The notes under the pieces were generated by a model. It saw nothing but the letters and a program-made list of their open reading frames with translations, was not told the DNA's origin and made no database searches. From Aurantimonas sp. HBX-1 (lineage in GTDB: Bacteria > Pseudomonadota > Alphaproteobacteria > Rhizobiales > Rhizobiaceae): 64,000 nt of DNA. Shown here in pieces: positions 18,461 through 27,673 of this stretch. The DNA lies in assembly GCF_021391535.1 (NCBI RefSeq), contig NZ_CP090066.1, forward strand, positions 757,501-821,500, written 5' to 3'. The position numbers and the translations under genes were made by a program. The stretch's first letter is position 1, and every line of letters begins with the position of its first letter.

Positions 18461-20464
18461 CTACGCTTGCGGTGCGGTCTCGCGGCGGGCCCTGACCGCC
18501 TCGACGACCGAGGCGGCGGTGATGCCGAAATGCTCGTAGAGCGCCGGGGCGGGGCCGGAGGCGCCGAAACCGGTCATCCCGACGAAGATGCCGTCGCGCC
18601 CGATGAAGCGGTCCCAGCCCTGACGGATGCCGGCCTCGATGGCGACGGCAAGCGACGTGCCGTCGCCGAGGATCGCGTGCCGGTACTCCGGGCTCTGCGC
18701 CTCGAATCGCTCGAAGCAGGGCACCGAGACGACGCGGGTCAGCACGCCCTCGCTCTCCAGCTGCGCCTGCGCGGCGATGGCGATCTCGACCTCCGAGCCG
18801 GTGGCGTAGATCGTCACCGCTGCTTCGCCGGCGGCCGGGCTGATCTCGTAGGCGCCGCGCGCGCTGCGGTTCTCGTCGTGCTTGTCGAGGCGCAGCGTCG
18901 GCAGGTCCTGCCGGCTCAGCGCGAGCACCGAGGGAGCCTCGCGCGACTGCAGAGCCAGCTCCCAGCATTCCGTCGTTTCGACCGCATCGGCGGGGCGGAA
19001 CACCTGCATCTGCGGGATGGCGCGCAGCGCCGCGAGATGCTCGACCGGTTGGTGGGTCGGGCCGTCCTCGCCGAGGCCGATGGAATCGTGCGTCATCACG
19101 TAGATGACCCGCTGGCGCATCAGGGCCGACAGCCGCATGGCGGCGCGGCAATAATCGGAGAACACCAGGAACGTGCCGGAATAGGGAATGAACCCGCCAT
19201 GCAGCGCGATGCCGTTCATCATCGCCGCCATGGCGTGCTCGCGAATGCCGTAATGGATGAAGCGTCCGGCATAGTCGCCGGGGGCGATCGCCTGCATCCC
19301 GCTGGTGCGGGTGTTGTTCGAGCCGGTGAGGTCTGCCGATCCGCCGAGCGTTTCGGGGACGATCTCGTTGATCACCTCCAGTGCCAGCTCCGATGCCTTG
19401 CGCGTGGCGATCCTCGGCCGTTCGTCGTTGAGCTGGCGTTTCCAGCGGTGGATCGCCTGGCCGATGCCGCTCGGCAGGTCGCCGCGGACGCGGCGCAGGA
19501 ATTCGCCGCGCGTCTCGCCGTCGACCGTCGCGAAGCGCTTTTCCCACTCCTTGCGGCTGGCGCTGGAGCGCAGGCCGACGAGCCGCCACTTGTCGAGGAT
19601 CGCCGCCGGCACCTCGAAGGGCCCGTGCTCCCAGCCGAGGGCCTTGCGGGCGGCGGCCAGTTCCTCGGCGCCCAGCGGCGAGCCATGCGCCTTGGAGGTG
19701 CCGGCCTTGCCGGGCGCGCCGTAGCCGATCGTCGTCCGGCAGGCGATCAGCGTCGGCCGGTCGCTCGCGCGCGCCGTCTCGATCGCGGCGGCGATGGCGT
19801 CCTGGTCGTGGCCGTCACAGGCGAGCGTGTGCCAGCCGCTCGCCGCAAAGCGCGCCGCCTGGTCGGTGGAATCGGAGAGCGAGACCTTGCCGTCGATGGT
19901 GATGCCGTTGTCGTCCCACAGCACGACCAGCTTGTTGAGCTTCAGGTGTCCCGCCAGCGACAGCGCTTCCTGGCTGATCCCCTCCATCAGGCAGCCGTCG
20001 CCGACCAGCGCGTAGGTCATGTGGTCGACGATGTCGTCGCCGAAGCGCGCGTTCATGGCGCGCTCGGCCAGTGCCATGCCGACGGCATTGGCCAGGCCTT
20101 GGCCGAGCGGCCCGGTGGTGGTCTCGATGCCGGCGGTATGGCCGTATTCCGGATGGCCCGCGGTCCGGGCGCCCAGCTGGCGGAAATGGCGGATCTGCTC
20201 GAGATCGATGTCGTCGTAGCCGAGCAGATAGAGCGCGCTGTAGAGCAGCATCGACCCATGGCCGGCCGACAGGACGAAGCGGTCGCGATCGGGCCATGCC
20301 GGCTGCTTCGGGTCGAAGGTCAGGAAACGCGTGAACAGCACCGTCGCGATGTCCGCCGCCCCCATCGGCAGGCCCGGATGGCCGGAGCCCGCGGCCTCCA
20401 CCGCATCGGCGGAAAGGAAGCGGATCGCGTTCGCCATCGCGCGCTGCATCTCGGGTGTGGTCAT
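18461..20464 (-). CDS. tkt: Transketolase
   Basis: 667 residues, normal length for the bacterial enzyme. The ATG at 20464 has GGAG upstream. HPGLPMGAADIA, GHGSMLLYSALYLLGYD and GPLGQGLANAVGMALAE are substrate and TPP loops. The TPP/Mg motif starts GDGCLMEGISQEA and ends DDNGITIDG. The second domain has EHAMAAMMNGIALHGG and THDSIGLGEDGPTHQP. It transfers two-carbon units in the pentose phosphate pathway. It heads the tkt-gap run and is divergent from the DUF4164-zapA pair. No RuBisCO or phosphoribulokinase is nearby, so a Calvin-cycle reading is not supported. Confidence 0.97.
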   Translation of the reverse strand: MTTPEMQRAMANAIRFLSADAVEAAGSGHPGLPMGAADIATVLFTRFLTFDPKQPAWPDRDRFVLSAGHGSMLLYSALYLLGYDDIDLEQIRHFRQLGARTAGHPEYGHTAGIETTTGPLGQGLANAVGMALAERAMNARFGDDIVDHMTYALVGDGCLMEGISQEALSLAGHLKLNKLVVLWDDNGITIDGKVSLSDSTDQAARFAASGWHTLACDGHDQDAIAAAIETARASDRPTLIACRTTIGYGAPGKAGTSKAHGSPLGAEELAAARKALGWEHGPFEVPAAILDKWRLVGLRSSASRKEWEKRFATVDGETRGEFLRRVRGDLPSGIGQAIHRWKRQLNDERPRIATRKASELALEVINEIVPETLGGSADLTGSNNTRTSGMQAIAPGDYAGRFIHYGIREHAMAAMMNGIALHGGFIPYSGTFLVFSDYCRAAMRLSALMRQRVIYVMTHDSIGLGEDGPTHQPVEHLAALRAIPQMQVFRPADAVETTECWELALQSREAPSVLALSRQDLPTLRLDKHDENRSARGAYEISPAAGEAAVTIYATGSEVEIAIAAQAQLESEGVLTRVVSVPCFERFEAQSPEYRHAILGDGTSLAVAIEAGIRQGWDRFIGRDGIFVGMTGFGASGPAPALYEHFGITAASVVEAVRARRETAPQA

Positions 20465-20666
20465 CGGTCCGCTCCATCGGCGGCCACGCTGGCCGGAACG
20501 GGCGGCAGACATCACATGCCCCCGGGGGTGTCAACAAACCGGACGGGTGCCGCAGCCGCGCGCTTTTCATCCCTGCCACGAGCCGCTAGAGCTTGGAGGA
20601 ACGCCGCAATGGCGCTTCCGGCGATGCCGCCGGACGCAACGGGACCGATGTCAGGGGGACGAAGCC

Positions 20667-20945
20667 ATGCCGCTGGATGATCCGTTCGAAACGGCGCGCC
20701 TGCGCCTTCGAACAGCGATCGAGCGGCTGGAGCATGCCGTCGAGGCGCGGCTGGAGCGGGAAACCGTGGTGCATGGCGCCGAGGTCGAGATCCAGCGCAT
20801 GACGGCCGATCGTGGCCGGCTGGCGCGCGAGCTCGACGCAGCGCTCGCCCGCAACGAGCGGCTGACCCAGGCCAATCGCGAGGTGTCGCAGCGGCTGGTC
20901 GACGCGATGGAGCGCGTGCGCGGCGTGCTGGAGCAGCATCGGTGA
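20667..20945 (+). CDS. DUF4164 coiled-coil protein
   Basis: 92 residues from ATG 20667, with an AGGGGG Shine-Dalgarno sequence. Almost entirely a charged coiled coil (heptads through RLERETVVHGAEVEIQRM and ARNERLTQANREVSQRL). Proteins of this type are encoded directly before zapA in Rhizobiales. By position and shape it could be a ZapA-associated division accessory, similar in idea to ZapB, but that is inference. The zapA start is 16 bases after its stop. Confidence 0.82.
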   Translation: MPLDDPFETARLRLRTAIERLEHAVEARLERETVVHGAEVEIQRMTADRGRLARELDAALARNERLTQANREVSQRLVDAMERVRGVLEQHR

Positions 20946-20961
20946 GAGGGCGGGGATAGCG

Positions 20962-21321
20962 ATGCCGCAAGTCGTGGTCAGCATCGACGGCAAGACCTAC
21001 CGCATGGCCTGCGGCGAGGGCGAGGAACCGCATCTGACGGCGCTCGCCGCCGAGGTCGACCGCAAGATCGCGGAACTGCGGGAGGGGTTCGGGCAGATCG
21101 GCGATCTGCGGCTGACGGTCATGGCGGCGATCACCGCGACGGACGAGCTGTTCGAGGCGCGCCGACGGATCGCCGAGCTGGAAGGCGGCATCGAACGCAA
21201 ATCCGCCGATTCCGGCGAGCTCGAGCATGTCCGCCGCCGCGAGCGCGACGCCTTCGTCGAAAGCCTCAACGAGACCGCCGAGGCGCTGGAGCGCATCGGC
21301 GCGCGGCTCGGCTCCGCCTAA
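20962..21321 (+). CDS. zapA: Cell division protein ZapA
   Basis: 119 residues. VVVSIDGKTYRMACGEGEE is the ZapA N-terminal domain, with a C-terminal coiled coil (DELFEARRRIAELEGGIE and ESLNETAEALERIGARLG). ZapA bundles FtsZ filaments and stabilises the Z ring. It is translated just behind the DUF4164 gene, probably in one operon. In many Alphaproteobacteria the 6S RNA gene follows zapA; I looked in the 62 bases before the next gene and see no convincing 6S structure. Confidence 0.9.
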   Translation: MPQVVVSIDGKTYRMACGEGEEPHLTALAAEVDRKIAELREGFGQIGDLRLTVMAAITATDELFEARRRIAELEGGIERKSADSGELEHVRRRERDAFVESLNETAEALERIGARLGSA

Positions 21322-21383
21322 CAGCCGGCAACCATCTGCCGGCGACCTCGCTCGCGCGGATTGCTGCGGGGCCTTGCGCCGCT

Positions 21384-22292
21384 ATGTCTGCGCCGATGCG
21401 ATCATCCCGGTTTCTCCCGTTCCCCGACCTGCGAGCCATGCTCGCGCCCGTCGCGGCCTCGCTGCTCGGCCTCTGGCTCGCGGGCTGCGCGGCGGCGCTG
21501 AACGCCGCCACCAGCACCGACGGCTACGAACGCGTCACCGACCTGCGCTACCAGGCGGGCGAACGCGGCACCTATGATCTCTATGTCCCCGACGGCGCGC
21601 GCGCCGACACGCCGGTCGTCGTGTTCATCCACGGCGGCAGCTGGGCCGACGGGTCGAAGGACATCTACCCGTTCGTCGGCCAGGCGCTCGCCAGCGAGGG
21701 CATCATCGTCGCCATCCCGAACTACCGGCTCTATCCGGACGTGCAGTTTCCCGGCTTCGTCGAGGATGCCGCTGCCGCGACGGCGACCATCGCCCGGGAT
21801 CTGGCGCGCGGCGGCCATGGGGTGCCGGCCGGGCAGCGACAGCTGTTCCTCATGGGGCACTCTGCCGGGGCGCAGATCGCGGGCCTGCTCGCCACCGACG
21901 AGCGCTGGCTGGCGCGGAAGTCGTTTCCGGCGCAGGGCCTTGCCGGGTTCATCGGCCTTGCCGGGCCCTACGACTTCCTGCCGCTGACCGAGGAGCGCTA
22001 TCGGCGGGTGTTTCCCGCCGATACGCGGGCGGCCACCCAGCCGGTCGCCTTCGTCGACGGCAGCGAGCCGCCGATGCTGCTGATCGCCGGCGAGTCGGAT
22101 ATCGTCGTCGACCCGAAGAACACCCGCTCGCTCGCCGCACGGGCCAGGGCGCAGGGAGTCTCAGTGGAGGAAAGAATGTATCCGGGCGTCACCCATACCG
22201 GCGCGATCACCGCCTTCGCGACGGCGATACCGTTCCAGGACGGCGCCATCCCGGCCGCCACCATCGGCTTCATCCGGCGGCACGCCCGATGA
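21384..22292 (+). CDS. Alpha/beta-hydrolase, putative lipoprotein esterase
   Basis: 302 residues. The N-terminus is a basic/hydrophobic signal with lipobox LAGC at about residue 33-36, so envelope anchoring is likely. VVVFIHGGSWADGSK carries the HGG(S) oxyanion motif and LFLMGHSAGAQ the nucleophile elbow G-H-S-A-G. GESDIVVD and the histidine in YPGVTHTG can complete the triad. This fits the BD-FAE/carboxylesterase group. The stop TGA overlaps the ATG of the next gene (ATGA), so the two are translationally coupled. Confidence 0.88.
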   Translation: MSAPMRSSRFLPFPDLRAMLAPVAASLLGLWLAGCAAALNAATSTDGYERVTDLRYQAGERGTYDLYVPDGARADTPVVVFIHGGSWADGSKDIYPFVGQALASEGIIVAIPNYRLYPDVQFPGFVEDAAAATATIARDLARGGHGVPAGQRQLFLMGHSAGAQIAGLLATDERWLARKSFPAQGLAGFIGLAGPYDFLPLTEERYRRVFPADTRAATQPVAFVDGSEPPMLLIAGESDIVVDPKNTRSLAARARAQGVSVEERMYPGVTHTGAITAFATAIPFQDGAIPAATIGFIRRHAR

Positions 22293-22984
22293 GCGCTTCC
22301 GATCTCACGGGCTTCGCGCCGCGTTCGCTGCCGGGAACCGCGCCGATCGAGGGTCGCACGGTCCGCATCGAGCCGATCGTCGACGACACACGCTTCGACG
22401 AGCTCTACGAGGCGTTCGCCGCCGACCGGAGCGGCCGGATCTTCGATTTCCTCGCCTACGGGCCCTTTGCCGATCGGGAAGAGTTCGCCGCGTTCGCGCA
22501 GACCACCTATCTCGGCGGGGACATGCGGTTCCACGCGATCGTGCCGGCGGGTACCGGCACAGCCAGCGGCGTCGCGGCGCTGATGCGGGCCGACCCGGCG
22601 AACGGGGTCATCGAGATCGGCAATATCTGCCTGGCGCCCTCGTTGCAGCAGACCGCCGCGTCGACCGAAGCGATGTTCCTGATCATGCGCCGGGTGTTCG
22701 AGGAGCTCGGCTACCGGCGGCTCGAATGGAAATGCAACGACCGCAACCTGCCGTCGCGGCGAACTGCCGCACGGCTCGGCTTCCGCTACGAAGGCACGTT
22801 CCGCCAGCACATGATCGTCAAGGGGCGCAACCGCGACACGGCGTGGTTCGCGGTCATCGACCGCGAGTGGCCGGCGTTGCGCGCCGCCTTCGAGGCCTGG
22901 CTGGACCCGGCCAATTTCGACGCGGACGGGCGGCAGTTCCAACGCCTGGAGGATGTGAGGGCGGCGCTCCTCGACGGCGCCTGA
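22289..22984 (+). CDS. GNAT family N-acetyltransferase (RimJ-type)
   Basis: 231 residues. The GNAT fold is recognised by VIEIGNICLAPSLQQTAASTEA (beta4 and CoA-loop region) and by RRLEWKCNDRNLPSRRTAARLGFRYEGTFRQH, the RimJ/RimL-type ending in which LGF-YEG-F is conserved. These enzymes acetylate small molecules or protein N-termini; the substrate is unknown. It starts by ATGA overlap with the esterase gene. Confidence 0.88.
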   Translation: MSASDLTGFAPRSLPGTAPIEGRTVRIEPIVDDTRFDELYEAFAADRSGRIFDFLAYGPFADREEFAAFAQTTYLGGDMRFHAIVPAGTGTASGVAALMRADPANGVIEIGNICLAPSLQQTAASTEAMFLIMRRVFEELGYRRLEWKCNDRNLPSRRTAARLGFRYEGTFRQHMIVKGRNRDTAWFAVIDREWPALRAAFEAWLDPANFDADGRQFQRLEDVRAALLDGA

Positions 22985-23033
22985 CCGGGCCGTCGCACGG
23001 CAACCGGCGGGAGCCGGCTCTCGCTGCGTGCGG

Positions 23034-23483
23034 TTATCCGCGCGCCGGGACGATCGTCATCATCGTGTCGGTCGGGTAGATCGACTCGAACAGGACGCCG
23101 TCGCCGGGCATGAAGCGCAGCACCATCCGGCCGTCGGTATCGGCCATCTCGAGACCGCCGTTATCGCCCGAGCGCCACTGCGAGACCTGGCGGAGTTCCG
23201 GCGAGCCCGCGCATTCCGGGCCCAGCGGCGCCGGGGTGTAATAGGACGGCAGGGCGTCGGGCCGTGCCACCTTGCAGTTCGCCCCGCTGCGCAGGTCGAT
23301 CAGGCGGATCGCGCTCGACCGCTGGTCGGTGGCCGCGGCCGGGCCGATGCTCGCCGTCCGGATCCGGTCGACCTTCGATTCCTCGGTGCCGATCTCGGCG
23401 ACAACCGCCTGCGTGCTCTCGATATAGAAGATGAGCGCTGCACCTGCGATTCCAGCGCCAACTACCGTCGCGGCGAAATTCAT
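23034..23483 (-). CDS. Membrane-anchored protein with AprI/Inh-like domain
   Basis: 149 residues from ATG 23483 (GGAG upstream at the right spacing; a start six codons earlier is less likely). Residues 1-25 are one hydrophobic helix. The C-terminal half has the beta-barrel pattern of the AprI/Inh metalloprotease-inhibitor fold: a cysteine in ANCKVARPD, a second in PECAGSPEL, the aromatic QVSQWRSGDNGGLEMADTDG turn and VLRFMP. If correct, it may inhibit a metalloprotease or act as a barrel-domain adhesion/sensor module. The assignment is by pattern only. Confidence 0.6.
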   Translation of the reverse strand: MNFAATVVGAGIAGAALIFYIESTQAVVAEIGTEESKVDRIRTASIGPAAATDQRSSAIRLIDLRSGANCKVARPDALPSYYTPAPLGPECAGSPELRQVSQWRSGDNGGLEMADTDGRMVLRFMPGDGVLFESIYPTDTMMTIVPARG

Positions 23484-23732
23484 GACGAACACTCCAAACA
23501 TCGTTCGCCAGCATTAACAACCGAATAGGCTTAACCGAAGGTTGACGACGCGCCGAAATTTCCGCAATTCGCCAATCCCGACAAGCTCTTGCCGGATTGC
23601 TGCAGCGCACTAGCAGCGCCGCGCATCGGGCGCCGGCCTGCAACCGGGGATGGATGACAAGCAACCCGGTCGCGCCTAAGGTCCGGCCCGCCCGGTCATT
23701 CCGACCGCGGCTTGTCGCGACGAGGTCCATCC

Positions 23733-23996
23733 ATGACTAGGCTCCTGCTCGCTACCCTTCTTTCTGCTTCCGTCCTCTGCGGCACCGCCAACGCGGCAGA
23801 ACCGGCCTGCGCCGCCGCGCTCCCGGCCGAAGCAAAGCTGATCTACGACGCGGTTGCCGCCGCGCCGGCGACGGGTTCGCTGCGCGACCGTGTCACGGCC
23901 GAAACCAAAGCGCTGGTCGAAGCCGGCCAGGTCAAGCGCATGTCGGCGCGTGCATCCGCCACGGCGGCGGGCGAATGCCTGAAGGATGCCGGATAA
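23733..23996 (+). CDS. Small exported hypothetical protein
   Basis: 87 residues. Residues 1-21 form a clear Sec signal peptide ending in TANAA. The mature part has two cysteines (EPACAAAL near the start and GECLKDAG at the end) that may pair, and is helical between them. I do not recognise the family. It is convergent with the 2-hydroxyacid dehydrogenase gene. Confidence 0.68.
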   Translation: MTRLLLATLLSASVLCGTANAAEPACAAALPAEAKLIYDAVAAAPATGSLRDRVTAETKALVEAGQVKRMSARASATAAGECLKDAG

Positions 23997-24013
23997 GATC
24001 GACAGGAGCGCCA

Positions 24014-24037
24014 TGCCGCCGGGACGATCCGGCGGCA
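24014..24037. terminator. Hairpin between convergent genes
   Basis: TGCCGCCGG (24014-24022) pairs perfectly with CCGGCGGCA (24029-24037) around GACGAT. The U-tract is weak on either strand (ATTT follows on plus), so it may terminate both convergent genes only partly. Confidence 0.45.
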
Positions 24038-24048
24038 CGGCGATTTCC

Positions 24049-25029
24049 TCAGGCGCCGCGCGCCAGACCAGCCGCGACGGATTCCGCCACCGGCGTGATC
24101 GGCTTCTCGCCAGAGAACCAGGCCTTGAGATTGCCGATGACGAGGTCGCCCATCGCCCGCCGCGTATGCCGCGAGGCGGAGGCGACGTGCGGCAGCAGCA
24201 CCGCGTTGGGCAGGGCGATCAGCGCTTCTGGCACATGCGGCTCCTTCTCGAACACGTCGAGACCGGCCGCGCGGATCGTGCCGTTCTTCAGCGCTTCGAT
24301 CAGCGCCGGCTCGTCGACCGTCGTGCCGCGGCCGATATTGATGAAGATGCCGTCGGGCCCGAGTGCCTTCAGCACGGCGGCGTTGACCGCCTTTTCCGTC
24401 GAGGCCCCGCCGGGCGCGGCGATGATCAGCGTGTCGACCGCCGCGGCCAGGCTCTCCAGCGTCGGGTGGTAGGGATAGGCGACGTCGTCGCGCTGCGAGC
24501 GGTTGTGGTAGGCGATCTTGACGCCGAAGCCCTCGAGACGGCGCGCGATGGCGAGGCCGATGCGGCCGAGGCCCATGATGCCGACGGTGCGGCCCTGCAG
24601 CGTCGCGCCGGTCAGCGGATAGTTCCCCTTGCTCTCCCACAGGCCGGCCCGCAGATGCTGCTCGGCCGCGCCGAGTTCGCGCACCGTCATCAGCAGCAGG
24701 CCGAGCGCAGTGTCGGCGACCTCCTCGGTGAGGACGTCCGGCGTGTTGGTGACGACGACCTTGCGCTCCGTTGCCGCCTTGGTGTCGACCGCGTCGTAGC
24801 CGACGCCGAAATTGGCGATGATCTCGAGCTTCGGCAGCAGGTCCATCATGGCACCGTCGATCGCGCCCATCTGCGCGATGCCACGAATGCTGGCCCGCCG
24901 CTCCGGCGAGAGCCGGGAGAGATCACGGTCCTCGACATGCTCGACGTCGAAAGTCTGCTTCAGCGTCTCGAGCGTATCGGGATTCAGGCGGCCGGGGACC
25001 AGAATGGTCACGGAGGCGAAGTCGGTCAT
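24049..25029 (-). CDS. D-2-hydroxyacid dehydrogenase (glyoxylate/hydroxypyruvate reductase-like)
   Basis: 326 residues. The Rossmann motif GIMGLGRIGLAIARRLEGFG is near residue 150. The catalytic Arg is in FINIGRGTTVDE, the Glu in FEKEPHVPE and the His in LLPHVASAS. The catalytic set is complete. The N-terminal part with ANFGVGYDAVD and VTNTPDVLTEEVAD is typical of the glyoxylate reductase group. It reduces 2-oxoacids to D-2-hydroxyacids; the exact substrate is unknown. The next gene upstream (minus strand), 36 bases away, encodes a LacI regulator, likely co-transcribed. Confidence 0.92.
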   Translation of the reverse strand: MTDFASVTILVPGRLNPDTLETLKQTFDVEHVEDRDLSRLSPERRASIRGIAQMGAIDGAMMDLLPKLEIIANFGVGYDAVDTKAATERKVVVTNTPDVLTEEVADTALGLLLMTVRELGAAEQHLRAGLWESKGNYPLTGATLQGRTVGIMGLGRIGLAIARRLEGFGVKIAYHNRSQRDDVAYPYHPTLESLAAAVDTLIIAAPGGASTEKAVNAAVLKALGPDGIFINIGRGTTVDEPALIEALKNGTIRAAGLDVFEKEPHVPEALIALPNAVLLPHVASASRHTRRAMGDLVIGNLKAWFSGEKPITPVAESVAAGLARGA

Positions 25030-25065
25030 GGGTTTCCTTCCCTTATGAAGATGTCTGTCCGGCCG

Positions 25066-26085
25066 TCATGACGGCCAGGCATATTCGCTTGATTGCCGGA
25101 TCTTGAGTTCCGGGCGGATGAGGACGGTCTCGTCGATGGCCGGCTCGCCGCGGAGGCGGTCGAGCAGAGCGCCGGCGGCGCGGCGGCCGACTTCGCGCTG
25201 GCCGTTCGACACGGTGGTCAGGGACGGCATGGCGATGGCCGCCTCGTCGATGTCGTCATAGCCGGTCACGGCGATGTCGACGCCCGGCCGCAGCCCGGCG
25301 CGCGACAGGCCGTACATCAGGCCGAGCGCCACCAGGTCGGAGAAGCAGACGATGGCGGTCGGCCGCGGCTCGATCGACAGCACCGCGGCCGTCGCGTCGA
25401 AGCCGGAATGGCGGTTGCGCGGACCCTCGATCCGCCACTCGGGCCGGAAGTCGATGCCGGCGCGCTCCAACGCGGCGAGATAGCCGGCCTCGCGGTCGCG
25501 CCCGGTGGAGGTCATCCCGGTGCCGCCGACCATGGCGATCCTGCGGTGGCCGCGCTCGACGAGGTGGTCGACGGCGAGCCCCATGCCATAGGCGTCGTCG
25601 CCGCGGAAACCGCGGACGCCGGAGCCCTGGACGGTGCGGGCGATCAGCGTCACCGGCAGCTCGTTGTCCTCGGCGAGGCGGATGTCGGCGGCGGGCGTTC
25701 CGAGGGCAGGGGAGAGGATCAGCCCGTCGGCGCCGAGCTGCAGCAGCGTGTCGACGAAGGAGCGCTGCTTCGACAGGTCGTCGTGATGGTTGCACAGGAT
25801 GAAGGTCTGGCGCTGGCGATCGAGCTCTTCCTCGACCGCCATCAGGATCTCGCCGAAGAACGGATTCATGATGTCGTGGACGCAGACGCCGACGATGCCG
25901 GACTTGGAGGTCCGCAGGGAGGCGGCCCGGCGATTGTAGATGTAGCCGAACTCGCGCGCCGCCTCCTTGATGCGCTCGCGCGTCACCTCGGCCACGAGCG
26001 GGCTGTCGCGCAATGCCAGCGAAACGGTCGCGGTCGACACGCTGAGTGCGTCGGCGATCGTCGAGAGTTTGACCTTCTGCGCCAC
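25066..26085 (-). CDS. LacI-family transcriptional regulator
   Basis: 339 residues. The N-terminal helix-turn-helix is VKLSTIADALSVSTATVSLALRD; the hinge helix RRAASLRTSKSGIVGVCV follows. The periplasmic-binding-protein-like effector domain has the typical VDHLVERGHRRIAMVGG and VTGYDDIDEAAIAMPSLTTV segments. The ligand is probably a sugar or sugar acid, by family. It probably controls its downstream neighbour, the hydroxyacid dehydrogenase. Confidence 0.93.
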   Translation of the reverse strand: MAQKVKLSTIADALSVSTATVSLALRDSPLVAEVTRERIKEAAREFGYIYNRRAASLRTSKSGIVGVCVHDIMNPFFGEILMAVEEELDRQRQTFILCNHHDDLSKQRSFVDTLLQLGADGLILSPALGTPAADIRLAEDNELPVTLIARTVQGSGVRGFRGDDAYGMGLAVDHLVERGHRRIAMVGGTGMTSTGRDREAGYLAALERAGIDFRPEWRIEGPRNRHSGFDATAAVLSIEPRPTAIVCFSDLVALGLMYGLSRAGLRPGVDIAVTGYDDIDEAAIAMPSLTTVSNGQREVGRRAAGALLDRLRGEPAIDETVLIRPELKIRQSSEYAWPS

Positions 26086-26109
26086 CTAGTCTCGTTCGGT
26101 TGTGTTCAT

Positions 26110-26123
26110 GCCCGGGCCCGGGC
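26110..26123. promoter_or_regulatory. Perfect GC palindrome upstream of the LacI gene
   Basis: A 14-base perfect palindrome, GCCCGGGCCCGGGC, lies 25 bases before the LacI start, where an autoregulatory operator would be. It lacks the AA...CG...TT pattern of classical LacI operators, so this is a positional candidate only. Confidence 0.3.
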
Positions 26124-26185
26124 GATCTATGGCAAAGACCGCCGGGCGGGGGAAGAGCATCCGGACCGGGCGTTCCGCCGGCGGC

Positions 26186-26650
26186 TCATTCCTCGTCCGG
26201 CAGCAGCGCCGGGGAGGGCGTGCCGTCGAGATTGTCGGTCACCCGCTGCAGCAGCTTGCGCAGGAGCTTGCGCTCCTTGTTGGAAAAACCCTTCAGCGCC
26301 CGGCGTTCGACGGCCTTCTGCGTGCTTCGCACCGCGTCGACGATGGCAAGACCCTTTTCCGTGAGATGGGCGTGGCTCTGGCGCGCGTCGCTGTCGGAAT
26401 TGCGCTTCGCGACAAGCCCCTGGCTGCCGAGCCGCGCAACGGTCTTGGTGATGGTCGGGGGGCGCACCGCGAGGCGTTCGGCGAGATCGCGCAGGGCGAT
26501 CCCATCCTCCTCGCCGATCGCCAGCAGTACCGCGTCCTGGCCGGGATAGAGCTCGAGCGAGGTCAGCCGCTGCGACAGCGCGGTGCGGGCCGCCCGGCCG
26601 GCGAGGCTGAGATGGGCAGTGACGAACTGCTTCTTCTTCTTGACCGCCAT
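26186..26650 (-). CDS. MarR-family transcriptional regulator
   Basis: 154 residues from the ATG at 26650. The winged helix is visible: LYPGQDAVLLAIGEEDGIALRDLAERLAVRPPTITKTVARLGSQGLVAKR is helix-turn-helix plus wing, followed by SDARQSHAHLTEKG, the family wing signature. It is divergent from the creatininase-like gene (138 bases between starts), so that gene is its likely target. A basic KKKK stretch precedes the first helix. Confidence 0.92.
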   Translation of the reverse strand: MAVKKKKQFVTAHLSLAGRAARTALSQRLTSLELYPGQDAVLLAIGEEDGIALRDLAERLAVRPPTITKTVARLGSQGLVAKRNSDSDARQSHAHLTEKGLAIVDAVRSTQKAVERRALKGFSNKERKLLRKLLQRVTDNLDGTPSPALLPDEE

Positions 26651-26788
26651 CGTTCCCCCAGCCGATTTCGCGGGACCAGCCGGTTTCCGCGCCGTTTTGC
26701 AGGCAAAATGACGTGAGGCGGCTATGTTGTCCACCTCGGCGCCCCGCGTGCGAGGCGCGCGGGACGTGAATTCGGGAAAGGGGGGTCG

Positions 26789-27595
26789 ATGCGGCCGATC
26801 TACGAGGAGATGACCAGCGCCGAACTCAAGGCCGAGCGCCGGTCGCTGGCGGAGGCGGTCGTCGTCGTGCCGATCGCGGCGGTGGAGCAGCACGGGGCGC
26901 ATCTGCCGCTCGGCACCGACGCGATCCTGTCCGACGCGATGGTGGCGATGGTCCTGTCGATGCTGCCGCAGGACCGCGCCGTGACGTTCCTGTCGACCCT
27001 GCGGATCGGCAAGTCGACCGAACATGCCGATTGCGCCGGCACGCTCAGCCACGACTGGCGGACGGCGACGGCGGCCTTGATCGAGATCGGCGCCGGACTC
27101 GCCGCCAGCGGCTTCCGCCGCCTGGTGATCGTCAACGCCCATGGCGGCAACACCCCGGTCATGGATACGGCGGCCCTCGAACTGCGGCGGGCGCACGGGC
27201 TGCTGGTGGCGACCTGCTCGTGGCTGCGCTTCGGCTACCCGGACGGCCTGCTGCCGCCGGCGGAGATCGCCTCCGGCATCCATGGCGGCGCGGTGGAAAC
27301 GTCGCTGATGCTGCATTTCCGGCCTGACCTGGTCCGCGCCGAGGCGATCGCGGCGTTCCCCTCGCTGCAGGACACACTGTCAACCGAGGCGGCGCACCTT
27401 CGGGCGCACGGCCGGCTCGGCTTCGGCTGGATGGCGCGCGACCTCAATCCGGCGGGCGTGGTCGGCGACGCGCGCCTTGCGACGGCGGAGATCGGCGCGG
27501 CCATCGCCGAACACCAGGCGACCTCGTTCCTCGCGTTTCTCGACGACGTGCTCGAATTCGATCTCGATCGGCTGGCGCCGGACGACCGAAACTGA
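26789..27595 (+). CDS. Creatininase family protein
   Basis: 268 residues. The metal-binding signature is VVPIAAVEQHGAHLPLGTD near residues 28-46. VIVNAHGGNTPVMD carries the next metal/glycine motif, and SGIHGGAVETSLML has the conserved His-Glu. The family hydrolyses creatinine, formamides or cofactor-biosynthesis intermediates (for example mycofactocin-type). The exact reaction is unknown. It is divergent from the MarR gene. Confidence 0.9.
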   Translation: MRPIYEEMTSAELKAERRSLAEAVVVVPIAAVEQHGAHLPLGTDAILSDAMVAMVLSMLPQDRAVTFLSTLRIGKSTEHADCAGTLSHDWRTATAALIEIGAGLAASGFRRLVIVNAHGGNTPVMDTAALELRRAHGLLVATCSWLRFGYPDGLLPPAEIASGIHGGAVETSLMLHFRPDLVRAEAIAAFPSLQDTLSTEAAHLRAHGRLGFGWMARDLNPAGVVGDARLATAEIGAAIAEHQATSFLAFLDDVLEFDLDRLAPDDRN

Positions 27596-27673
27596 CGACC
27601 GGCCGTCACGCGACCCCGTGCATTCCCCGGAGCACGGTCCTATATGCTGCCCGTCCCAAGCCGGAGGCCCACA

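Noticed and set aside
21322..21383. 6S RNA, expected downstream of zapA in many Alphaproteobacteria
   Set aside because: Only 62 bases lie before the esterase gene and no long bulged hairpin was found.
23513..23540. Two TTAA half sites near a small membrane gene
   Set aside because: Spacing is 13, not 7, so it does not fit the CtrA box.
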